Shown: piece after piece, positions 22,454-32,104 of the stretch | Numbering within the stretch: the first letter of the stretch is position 1 | How the letters are laid out: each line of letters begins with the position of its first letter | Position numbers and translations under genes: made by a program | Notes under the pieces: generated by a model | The model's database searches: none | The model's input: only the letters and a program-made list of their open reading frames with translations | Told to the model about the DNA's origin: nothing | Source of the DNA: Catenaria anguillulae PL171 | Lineage: Eukaryota > Blastocladiomycota > Blastocladiomycetes > Blastocladiales > Catenariaceae | Assembly (NCBI GenBank): GCA_002102555.1 | Contig: MCFL01000115.1 | Span: 1 to 64,000 of the forward strand | DNA: 64,000 nucleotides | Reading direction: 5' to 3'

Positions 22454-22879
22454 ATGGGAGTGTGTGTCGATTTTTGATGGATGTCGATGTGAATGTGTGT
22501 TGCTTTGTTTTGTGTTGTTGTGCGTAAAGGGGCTTGTATCACTTTCCCTTGACCGTAGACTTGTGTGTTTTGTTTCCCCCACTCTTTTCCGTTTCTTGCA
22601 CTCTTGTTCTCTTCACATTGGCTCAATTCATTGTGTCACTGCGAAATACACCCATTCATTCTCTACTGATTCGATGGCTCAACTTGCGATGGGCAAGGGA
22701 CTTGTATATTGTATCAATAGCTGGAAAAATGAGAACAAAGAAGGCAAAATCGAATGGCTCGACAAATGAACGAATGGAAACAAGTGTACAGGATGCAAAC
22801 TGAGCAAATGATACACAAAAAATCACAAAGGGAAACAGTACAGAGCCGCTGTGGCTCAAGCTCGCAATCGGTTAATCAC
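22454..22879. other. Convergent 3' intergenic region
   Basis: AT-richer 430 bases between the stop of paralogue B (+) and the stop of the subtilisin gene (-). It should hold both 3' UTRs and polyadenylation sites; no gene is seen. Confidence 0.5.
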
Positions 22880-25800
22880 TCAATACCGACCCTGATATGC
22901 CGGCCGCTGCCCACCAGGATGCCCCTGCCCCGGTCCCGGCCGTGGCCGCTGCGGGCGCTGTCCATACTCGACTTGGTCCGACGACAAGGGTCCGCGCGGT
23001 GGCGGCGGCCCACGGGATTCGTACGACTGCGGGTGCTGCTGAGGCGGAGCACCGTAGCTGCGCTCGTCGGCGGCGCCGCCGGTACGCCCGTCAAATTCGC
23101 CGCGGTTCCAGTCGTACCCGCGAGGCTGGTATCCGCCGCGAGAGGGTTCGTTGTACCCGCTGTTGTTTCCACCGCCGCCATAGTATCCACGATCATCGGG
23201 TCGTCCACCTGCATAGCCGCGGTCATCGGGCCGGCCACTACCGTATCCGTCGCGATCATAAGTTGGTTGCGGCGGCGGCGGTGCACCGTATCCTTGCTGG
23301 GCATGTGGCGGCGGGCCATACCCGTGCTGCTGCGGCGAATACCGTGGATCCACGGGTGATCCAGGGCCCCTCACACCAACCTGCGACCCGTTGAGCGACC
23401 GCTGCGGCGGGTAGTACAAGGAATCATTGGGCGACATTGGCCGCGGATGCCCCCGGTCCGTCAGCGACATGGGCGGCGCGCCGCCAAATCCAGGCTGGCC
23501 CTGGCCGGGCGCCAACCCGGGCATGGTGCGTGCGCTCGTGCTGGGGCTCTTGCTAAACAGCTCGTTGTGTGCGGCTTGGCGCACGGCAGGATCAAGGTGC
23601 TGGCCTGCGGTTGGCGATGATGCGGGGAACGCAGCCTTTTCGCCAAAGTTGCGCAGGTTGAGTGTGCCGAGGGCCGGGCCGCCACCAATGATCTTTGGCC
23701 CGGACTTTCTGCGCGCTCTGCACCGGAACCAACACGCAACGCCACATGTGAGTAGGACGGCACCCGTGATACCGCCAATCACAGCAATCATGCCGAGCAG
23801 CTTGTTCTTTTCGCTGGCCGCGTGCGCCGTGTCGAATGTGAATGCCGCAGTAATGGTATCGCGCTCGAGCGGCAGGTGGGCGGCTTTCTTGAGGTTCTGC
23901 TTGTCGACGACGCCTTCGATTTCTTCGACGCGGTCGACAGAGAAAGATGTCATGAGAAGATCCTTGACTTGACCGGGCGAAAGTTGCTTGCCGCCGTATT
24001 TGTCAAAGAGGTGGGCGACGATGCCAGAGACAAAGGGGGCGGCCTGCGATGTGCCGCGCTTCGATTCATACACATTTGTGGGCTTGTTTGACGTGGACTA
24101 CACCGCCGCGATACAGAGAAAACGAGGATACAGTGAGCTAACGGGTTGGAAACATCGGAAAAGACTGACTTTGGTTGACGTACCCAGATGTCAGAGCCGG
24201 GTGCGTACACATGAACACATTGGCCATAGTTTGAGTAGTCAACCGCGCGGGTGATCCTGGACATGTGCAACACAGGCCAAGTGTCAAATGACTTGAAATC
24301 CGACGGGCCTGATAATCAGACGCGGATGTGTACCTAGAGTTTTCATCATAAGTGGCGCCAGAGTACTTTGCCAATGCGCCAACCACAATGATATCCTGCA
24401 CATCGGCCATTGGCGAACACTTGTTGGATTTGTTATTTCCAGCAGCGACCACGACTGGCACCTGCAACCGCTGCGTGTACTCGTTGAGCATGTCATTCAA
24501 CGCCTGCGACTTCGGAAACTCGCCATCCTCCTTGAGCGCCGGACCCAGCGACATACTCAATACGGCCGGCCGTTGAATCTTGCCTGCAAGGTCGGAAAGC
24601 GCTTGTAAGATGTCGGCATTGGCAGCCTCACCAGGCAATTCGGTTCCATCGGGCCGTGTCTTCGGGCACCCAATCACACGCAGCATGTGGACCTGCGCTT
24701 CCGGCGCAACACCCGTGACGGCGCCCGAAATGATGCCCGAGACGTGTGTGCCGTGGCCAGAGCAGTCGGCGCCCTTGGCGATGTCGCCAGAGGCCGTGAC
24801 GGATTGGGCGACAAAGTCGGTTTTGGGTTTGGTTTTGAAATCGGGGTGTGATGATTCGACTGCATTTGTACAAATGGTTGGCGCATTGTCAGATCTTCGC
24901 GGTGACTGCAGCCTTTGGGGGAAAGGAATGAGAGAAACAAACCGCCAGAGTCGAGAACGTAGACATGCGCCGACTTGCCCGTGTACTCAAAGGAGAAACT
25001 TGAAAAAAGCGGTGAAACAGATCCAGAATCAGTTAAGTCTAAAAGCAGTTTAAGCCAATAATGGAAAAAAACGTACCGATCATTCTTGACTCCGTCAATC
25101 AAGTCCAATCCCCACAACTGAAATCCAGACGGGGCATTACTTGGCGTCTTGATTTCGCGGTGCTGTGCCGTGTATTTTGCCACCTTTTGCGGGTCAACAA
25201 ACTCGGGCTTGGGGAAGGCGGGCACACTGGTTTGCTGGGTTGGCGCAGGTCCCGCAGCAGGTTGCGTGCGGTTCCCGCCACCGCCGACGGGCGATTGCTG
25301 AGGAGCAGCAGGCGAAGCGGATGGCTGGGCACCCTGGCGCGGCACCGTGGGAGACGGCTGCGCTTGGTAGACGTATGACAGGGCATCCTCTTCAATGTAA
25401 CGCACACACGGCAGATGGTAGAGTTCGCAAGCAGGCAGGGAGGCGGGGAATGAAATGACGTGTGCGTGAATCAGGTCGAGCGAGTTGACGACTTTGCCGT
25501 CAAGGGCGGCGAGCAGTTGCGGCAGCTGCGATTGGACATTGGGGAACTTGCACTTTTCGGGCAACGTCTCAAAGGCGATGAAGTGGAAGCGGCGCTGCGT
25601 GCGGTGTTCGGGTGACGTCGAGTGGATGTTGAATGTTGGGGTGCAGGCACGTGGGTCGCCCGATTGCTGGAGCTGGCGCTTGTGGAGGAGGCGGGCAGAG
25701 AAGGTCGGGTCGTTGTGGGTGGCGTTGGCGAGCAGCGAGTAAAAGAGGTCTACATCCTTCTTGGCGTGGGCCACCGACACGATGCCACCGGGTGTGAACA

Positions 25801-25885
25801 AGAGGAGGAGGGCCGTCACCGCCAAGAGGGTGAAGAGCGAGAGGGGAGCTCTAGGGATCATGACGGGACAGCTGTGACGGCGCAA
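22880..25885 (-). CDS. Membrane-anchored subtilisin-like serine protease (S8)
   Basis: Five exons (25885-25077, 24998-24943, 24859-24334, 24256-24184, 24097-22880), 893 aa; MIPRAPLSLF at 25861 is an alternative start. Order: signal peptide (PLSLFTLLAVTALLLLF), an inhibitor-I9-like propeptide ending near RYIEEDALSYVYQ, a Pro/Gln-rich linker, and the S8 catalytic domain. Catalytic Asp is in YVLDSGVESSHPDF, His in CSGHGTHVSG, the oxyanion Asn in VVVAAGNN, and Ser in RGTSQAAPFVSG (Gln replaces the usual Met after Ser). A TM helix follows (LLGMIAVIGGITGAVLLTCGV), then a Cys/Arg stop-transfer and a long Gly/Tyr/Pro/Arg-rich cytosolic tail. Most fungal proteinase-K-type enzymes are secreted and lack a TM, so this architecture is unusual. 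A membrane-tethered surface or vacuolar protease is likely. Confidence 0.85.
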
Positions 25886-26690
25886 GTGGCAAGTGAAGTG
25901 TGCGGACGATGTCGCAAAGCGATAAGGGCAACCGGGTTGCCGTCTATGATATCAATCTGGGCGGGTTCTAATGGCACTGCGGGGGTTGTGAGACACTCCC
26001 GGAACGCCGACAGTTCGTCTGAGACACAGTAGAGTGAGACAGAGTCCTGTGGTGGTAATGTGGCAGAGTGAGACAGATTGCTGGTGGTGGTTGTCCCTGA
26101 CGATGGCGTTGACGGAGCAAAGGCAGGTCGTCAAGGTCGGTCTGCAAGTCGGCTGAGAGGCAATGACGGTGGATTCTTAGTCTAGGGCCGGGCCGGCGTC
26201 GTCTCCGGCAACAGTCGGTTTGCATGGGACAATGTGCATCCAAGGTAGAGAGTGAGGGTTGCTGCCTTTGACTATCGGTGGCCACCCAACCTTGACACAA
26301 GGCCGGTGGAAGCCGCCAATGACAATGGAAAGCGCAGTGTACATGTGGCGCGCGGTACATGATGTGCTTGCGATGCGAGCGGGATCGACGTCCACGTGGC
26401 GAAGGCGAGTGGCTTTACACTTGCTTTCAAGGCTTCCAGAACTTGGCTTGAAACCGTGGAGAGGCTGGTTCAACTTTTCGGCTGACTTCGCTGGATGACG
26501 CCCGATGCATGCGACGCACACCATCGCGGTCACAACTTCGATTTCAATCACCAACATGATCAGCATTGTTGCTGGAAAATGACGTCTTTTTCTTCCAATT
26601 GTGATGAAGAACAGTCCACCTGGACGGAGCTCGAGGCAGCCTCAAGGGTGTGCCTGCGGCAATGACAGGCAAGTGACTGGGATAAAAAAA
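25886..26690. other. Intergenic region
   Basis: About 800 bases upstream of the subtilisin gene. Open frames exist on the minus strand but have no recognisable content. Confidence 0.4.
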
Positions 26691-26762
26691 TGAGGCGTGA
26701 GTGATTCGAACACCCAACCTTCTGATCTGGAGTCAGACGCGCTACCGTTGCGCCAACGCCCC
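26691..26762 (-). tRNA. tRNA-Trp (CCA)
   Basis: Cloverleaf on the minus strand. The acceptor is GGGGCGT pairing with ACGCCTC (one G-T), with discriminator A. The anticodon stem is TCTGA/TCAGA around loop CTCCAGA, giving anticodon CCA. The T loop contains the B-box core GTTCGAATC. There is no intron. A run of seven T on the minus strand follows directly (26684-26690) as the Pol III terminator. Confidence 0.93.
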
Positions 26763-27290
26763 TTGGTGTGTTTTCCGTTCACAAAGTGGTTCCTTATATA
26801 GTTTCAACCGCCGAAATGTGGCTCGTGAAAGGAAAATCGCGCCGTCACCTTCCCAACGGAAAGTGCGAGGAACGAAAACAAATAACAACGAGAAGCCAGA
26901 GTCGCGCAGTCGATTGAAAGATCTATGCTGATGGAAGTGCGCTGAGTTGCAAACGAGTTCTGGGAATTGTTTTTCAATCATTCAGGTCGTTTGCATGCAT
27001 GCGCCACGCTGTACAAGCGAAGATCGGCGAACCCGTTGGTCCCATATCGATCGGCAGCAGCCAAGTCATCACCGCGGTCATGATTAATGCGTGTACTTGA
27101 AATGAAGAAAGAATGATTCACGTAGGCCAGCTGTTTTGAAATACGAAAACACTCGAGGAACTGAAATCGCATACTCGCTGCCAACCCAACTACGCCTCGG
27201 TTATTGCCTCACCCAAACACACGATACCGACGAATCATCACGCATTGCACCGATCACCTCAGCACTCCAACAACACAAACGCGCACCAAC
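26763..27290. other. Intergenic region between tRNA-Trp and the proteasome gene
   Basis: About 530 bases. No gene or repeat recognised; the right end is the promoter region of the proteasome beta5 gene. Confidence 0.4.
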
Positions 27291-28342
27291 ATGGCCACCC
27301 TCGACCTGTCGTTCCTCAACCCCGCCCCGCACTCTGCCCTGTCGCTCGCGCACTCTGCTGCGTCCTCGCTCGGCGGCCTCCCTTCGTCCGTGCACTCGTC
27401 GGCTGCCCCCGGCACACTTGATCTGTCCTTTGCGGTTGCCGGCGCAACTGGCGATCCGGCCGGATTTGCCCTCGCCAATGTCGGCACTGCCAAGCCATCC
27501 GGTGCGGAGCCCTCGACGGGTGCTACTGGTGATGGCCCACGCGTCAAGATGGTCCACGGCACGACCACGTTGGCGTTCAAGTACCAGGGCGGCGTTGTGA
27601 TTGCCGTGGATTCACGTGCGTCGGCGGGCGCGTATATTGCGTCACAGTCGGTCAAGAAGGTCATTGAGATCAACCCGTACCTGTTGGGGACCATGGCCGG
27701 TGGTGCGGCAGATTGCCAGTATTGGCAGCGTGAGCTGGGCAGGCGGTGCCGGTACGCTCTTTATGGTTGCTTTTTTTTACGTTGCTAAGCGACTCGTGCT
27801 CTGATGCGGCTCTCGTATCTCGGCGTATGTTTAGCCTGTACGAGCTTCGCAACAAGGAACGCATCTCGGTTGCAGCCGCGTCCAAGTTGCTCGCCAACAT
27901 GGTCTACTCGTACAAGGGCATGGGCCTGTCCATGGGCACCATGGTCACGGGCTGGGACAAGCACGGACCCGGCTTGTTTTACGTCGACAGCGATGGTCAG
28001 CGCCTGACGTCGGACTTGTTCTCGGTTGGTTCCGGTTCCACCTTCGCCTACGGTTCGCGTCGTTTACTTTTTTTTTGTCGACCTCGTGCCCACGGCATTG
28101 ACCCGAACCTGCCTCATTAATCAGGTGTGCTTGATGCCGAATACCGCTGGGACCTGACCCGCGAACAAGCGCTTGCTCTGGGCCAGCGTGCCATCATGCA
28201 TGCCACTCACCGCGACGCCTTTTCGGGCGGTGTGTGCAACCTGTACCACATGGGCGAAAACGGCTGGGAGAAAATCTCGTCCAATGATGTTTCCGAACTG
28301 TACTACCAGTCAAAGACCGAGCCCGTGCCGAGTTTGTTGTAA
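27291..28342 (+). CDS. PRE2: 20S proteasome subunit beta5 (chymotrypsin-like)
   Basis: Three exons (27291-27751, 27835-28052, 28125-28342), 298 aa. This is the catalytic beta5 subunit of the 20S core. A propeptide of about 88 residues ends HG, and the mature N-terminal nucleophile Thr starts [20 protein letters not shown]. Asp17, Arg19 and Lys33 of the active site are all present (AVDSRAS, SVKKV). The family signature [20 protein letters not shown] crosses the first intron, and [20 protein letters not shown] follows. The GSGS(T)FAYG segment crosses the second. Introns are 83 and 72 nt. Length and propeptide size match yeast Pre2. The downstream neighbour is the transposon insertion, beginning about 250 bases after the stop. 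Confidence 0.95.
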
Positions 28343-28591
28343 GCCTGACAAGAACCCTAAGGTCGCGTCAACGAGTTGCACAGGTGGTAAACCTCTGGAT
28401 GGTCGATTATTGCGCTGGGTCAGTTGTCCGTCATCTTTCTTGAACTTGAATGAATCTCCCTCATCAGGCATTTTGTTATGTGGAACGCTGGCGCACCAGC
28501 TCCCTGTTGCCACTCTTCACATTAACGAATCCTCCTCCACCCGACACTCTGGCGAGTCCGGTGAAATTCGAATTGGCGAAGAATAACACGG

Positions 28592-28608
28592 TCCCGTGGC
28601 CCAGGGGC
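28592..28608. repeat. 17-bp target-site duplication of the LINE, left copy
   Basis: TCCCGTGGCCCAGGGGC, identical to 40098-40114. The two copies flanked the LINE before the DNA transposon inserted at the LINE 3' junction. Confidence 0.8.
28602..28608. repeat. 7-bp target-site duplication of the DNA transposon, left copy
   Basis: CAGGGGC directly abuts the left terminal inverted repeat. The same heptamer directly abuts the right one at 34988-34994. Confidence 0.85.
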
Positions 28609-28679
28609 TATGGGTGGACACTAAGCCACCCCGTTCCAAACTTGTCGATCGTCGTGTTTCCGTTTCGCGTTTTTCGGTT
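28609..28679 (+). repeat. Left terminal inverted repeat (71 bp)
   Basis: Perfect reverse complement of 34917-34987. The outer 25 bases contain a small palindrome, GGGTGG then ACACTAAG then CCACCC, which could be a transposase binding or hairpin site. The inner part is rich in CG and T (CGTGTTTCCGTTTCGCG). Confidence 0.95.
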
Positions 28680-28919
28680 TTGCGCTTTTAAGAGAGAACG
28701 ATGTAAACATTTTGCATGTGACGGACAGTTTGCGACGATCAGAAAGCCTGACAATGAAGTCAAAGCCGACCAAGGCGCATACCGACGCATCTCGTGTACT
28801 CACGTGATCCTGCCATCATCTCGGCCACCAAACTGCCTCTGGATTCAAGCACTCCCGCCAGCCGAATCATCATTCAGTGCTCGACTTCGACATTAGCAGA
28901 ATCCAATGCGCCATGAAAA

Positions 28920-30650
28920 ATGAATGCCTTCCGCGATTCCGATTATATTCAAGCCATCGCAAGCGTCGTCACTGATGAGCAATTCCTCGACTTGTGCCAA
29001 GTATTCAAGAGCGACTCCGCCATCTCTGAGCACCTGAAGTCGTTATCAACCTCCAGCCGTACGTCGCCCCCATCTTGGTCCCATCTATGCACCCCAATCC
29101 CTTACGTGTTGGCTCTATTGCTGTTCCCAGGCGGCCTTTCTCCTCATAATGTTGGCCGACACCGACGCTCCCTCCACTATTCCTATCGGCTCCCATCTAC
29201 CGTCCTGTCGATTGCCTCTCGTGAACGCCTGCACGCCCTCTGCGAAGAAGGACTTACCGACTCCCAGATCGCCGAGCGCCTGAGTGAGCTCACTCCGACA
29301 ACCGCTGGACTTTCCACTCGCTCCATTGCCCGGGCTCGTCATCGTCTCGGCATTCGCCGCTTGATCCAGTACCCGTATAATTATGTCCGTGCGATGGTCA
29401 AGCTGCACTCCAAAGGGGTACATTCCGCGATTCCCTTCCAATGGCCGCTGCCGTACGTCTTGCTAACCATTTCCTCGCATTGCTCAGTTTGGCCTTCGCG
29501 CTGGCCGCAACTTTGTCACTGGCTATCTTTACGATAAAATCAAAAAAAGGCTTCCTGAGCGTCAAGTCGGTCGCGCGCTCAAGGAGCTCTTTCCGGAGCA
29601 TCATCAACTGCGGGTGCGATACGCTCGTAACCGCCTCGTCCGACGCCCTATCGAGACCTTTTTTGTCGGCGAGCAGCTTCACATTGACCAGAACGAAAAG
29701 CTGCAAGCGTATGTGCCGATTTCTTCATCGCATCACCTGATCATATACGTACGCTCGCTCACCCGTCCTTTTCCAATGCAAAGGTATTCGGTATACCTGT
29801 TCGCTGGTGTCGATGCTCATAGCCGTTATCCGGTGTTCCACGTCGCCGCAACTCGCAAGACCGCCATTATTCCGTACATGGCTTGGCGGTATGACATTAC
29901 AGCTTACCACTTCAGATGAATCCATTCTTTCAAGGCTCACATGCTCCACGTTTCCTGTGCTGATTCAGATGTGCGGTGCGCAAGTACGGCTTATGGTTCC
30001 GTGTCATTGGTGACAAGGGTTCCGAAAACGTTCTCGTTGCCCACTTCCAGCGCCAGATTGGCAACGTCATTTTGCCGCCACGGCGCCGATACGACGATCC
30101 ATACCGGGCTTTGCCGTCCACTTCCAACGTGCGCGTCGAGCGTTTCTGGGCATACTCAAACACAGCTGTTGCTCGCCCATTGCTGCCCACGTTGGACCAC
30201 CTCCGCGACCACGGCTACTTTGACTTGTCGGATCCATGCGAACGCTACTGCGTTGCTGAGGCAACGTGCATTGTGGCCGCTGTTTTGATTCGCCGCCTCA
30301 AAGGCCAAGTCACACACCATTACGTCGCTCGGGTCGGTCGTCCCGTGGAGATTTTCAACCAATTCCGCGGCAACGTCGCAGTGCCCGAAGAGATGCTTCT
30401 TAAGGTGGAGGACGCTGTTGCAGCATATCCGGGTGAGGTGGCCATGGACTGTGAATTGGAGGGTGACCCGCTGCGTGGGCATGCACATTTGCAAGAGCAG
30501 CGCTTTCAACTTCTTCAAGAGCAGGCTGATGTTGAGTTGATTGCAGATGATCTGTTGGCGTCCTACCATCCAAGGTACTCACAATCATTTGCCGATTTTG
30601 TCCTCTCTTTCATTACAGTGACGCAGCAACTCGTTGAGGACTATCTGTAG
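28920..30650 (+). CDS. DDE integrase-like transposase
   Basis: Five exons (28920-29058, 29131-29417, 29488-29708, 29784-29888, 29969-30650), 477 aa, introns 70-80 nt. The N-terminal half has a helix-turn-helix (LHALCEEGLTDSQIAERL, then STRSIARARHRLG). The catalytic core follows the retroviral-integrase fold: first Asp in LHIDQNEKLQAY, a strand with GVDAHSRYPVFHVAAT, second Asp in VIGDKGSENVLV, and Glu in SNVRVERFWAY. This is the integrase-core family whose members read WHIDGNHK, GGIDGFSR, SDxGxEN and NQRIERLW. All three acidic residues are present and no frame is broken once introns are removed. A further 44-nt intron near 30575-30618 is possible and would shorten the C-terminus. It lies inside the 71-bp TIRs, so it is the likely mobilising enzyme. 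Confidence 0.85.
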
Positions 30651-32104
30651 TTGTTGTTGCATCTTCCAAGTAAATACATGCTTTCACTCACTCATGTTTG
30701 TATGTCCGTGCGTTGCCAAATGTCAACATGATCAAGCCTTTCTCACCCAGACCCGACCACTCGCATCCCTTGAAGTAGCAATCAGGTCCTTGTCTGATGC
30801 TGAGGTCTGAGTCGTCAGCCCTGCTTAACATGGAGCGACGAGATGAGGCATGGTTGAGAATGTGGCACGTGAGCCAAGTTCAACGCGGACCATGGTCGCA
30901 TGCGACGAATGGCGACATTGGGCCAGACGGAACGATGGATAAGTTGTGGAAGTGGTATCCGTCACGGTGGAACAGGCAATGGGAACTTGATTTGAATGCG
31001 TTTGAGCCACGTCCCATGAAGTCGCCCATGGGAAAAAGCTTGGAACTGAGGTTGAAGCTGGATCTCAAGTGCAAATGGCACAATCAGTCGGAGACGATGG
31101 CCACCTACGTCCACGATGGACACACTTGCGATGAACGGAGCACAGGTGGGCAGCGGCGACATGGCAAAGCACTGCGATCGCAACAGGACTCCGTTTTTCG
31201 GACAGCACGACCTGGGCACGACCCGGGACATGCTCCGAATCTGCCGCGGGCCCTATCACGGCTTCATCTGCCGCTGTGGTCGCCAATGGAGACTTCCTTG
31301 GCCCCACCGTTACCCCGTTACCCGTTTTACTGACGCCCGCTGCTTGGCTCGGCTCCTTCTGCGGCAGCGGGAGCCGCTCGCTGTAAATGTCGTCGTCTGG
31401 CACGTAACGGCTAACAAACCCGGTGGACGCCGGGCGCACAGTAAAGAGAGCCATTCCATGACCCCCTCGTAGGCCCGCAGTGAATTGCCCAATAGGACCG
31501 CCGTTGGAGGAAGGCAGATCGCGCGGGCCGAGTGTTCCCAGGGTGCGAGTCAAGGATTGGGAGGCAAGTGTATGGCGGGTCTAGGATCGCAGTAGCCGGT
31601 GTGCCAGTTCGAATGCAGGTAGTATTAACGAGTTCGCATAAGTGGGTTTTGTGTACCATCCATGGTAAGATTGACCGTGATCCGTGATGCATGAGATGCC
31701 TTTCATGGTTCATTTCATGGTGAAATCACGAATTTCTCACGCATCACCCCACGCTTGTTCTCATGGATCATTCTCACTATTTTTGCAAGGCGGTGTGGTA
31801 CTACTGCGGAAGGAGATTACATCTGATCTGAATCATTTTAAAAACCCAAGTGTATCAGCAGATGTGGGCATTAAAAACCATTACCGAATGGAATATGTAT
31901 GCAAATGGGCTAGCTAGGAATACAGTTGCAACAGTATAAAGTGATTGAAACAAAATGGGAACGAAAAGGAAAAGCAGGTTCATGAGAGACGAAAACGTGA
32001 AAAGAATATCAAAATGAGAACAGCAAAGGTCGCAAGCATCAAAGCGAATCAGAGCAAGACACTGGGCAATACACCTCCACTCATGGCACCGCATCGCCAA
32101 CACC
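30651..32104. other. Internal non-coding part of the transposon
   Basis: About 1.45 kb between the convergent stops of transposase and cargo gene. An open frame at 30797-31333 (+, 178 codons, Trp-rich) has no recognisable motif, and several opposing frames overlap it, so I do not call it. The region should hold both 3' UTRs. Confidence 0.4.

Larger units (their letters stand above)
28590..28608 (+). pseudogene. 5' fragment of a split tRNA-Arg gene
   Basis: The 19 bases GGTCCCGTGGCCCAGGGGC are the acceptor 5' strand and A-box half of a tRNA-Arg. They break off exactly where the transposon starts. Bases 28592-28608 are identical to 40098-40114 in the complete tRNA-Arg. The fragment's GGTCCCG pairs fully with the 3' acceptor strand CGGGATC of that distant gene (with one G-U). 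I read it as the original 5' end of that tRNA gene, left behind when the LINE inserted. Confidence 0.75.

Noticed and set aside
28590-28640. A complete tRNA gene beginning at 28590
   Set aside because: The first 19 bases fit but the continuation cannot form D, anticodon and T arms with a matching acceptor; the rest is transposon TIR.
28590-28679. tRNA-derived SINE at 28590-28679 with a second copy at 34917-34987
   Set aside because: The shared 71 bp does not include the tRNA-like part, the two copies are inverted, and both are flanked by the same 7 bp. They are terminal inverted repeats of one element next to a tRNA fragment.
30797-31333. 178-codon open frame inside the transposon as a third cargo gene
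   Set aside because: No domain, several overlapping frames on both strands, no splice logic; kept only as a note.
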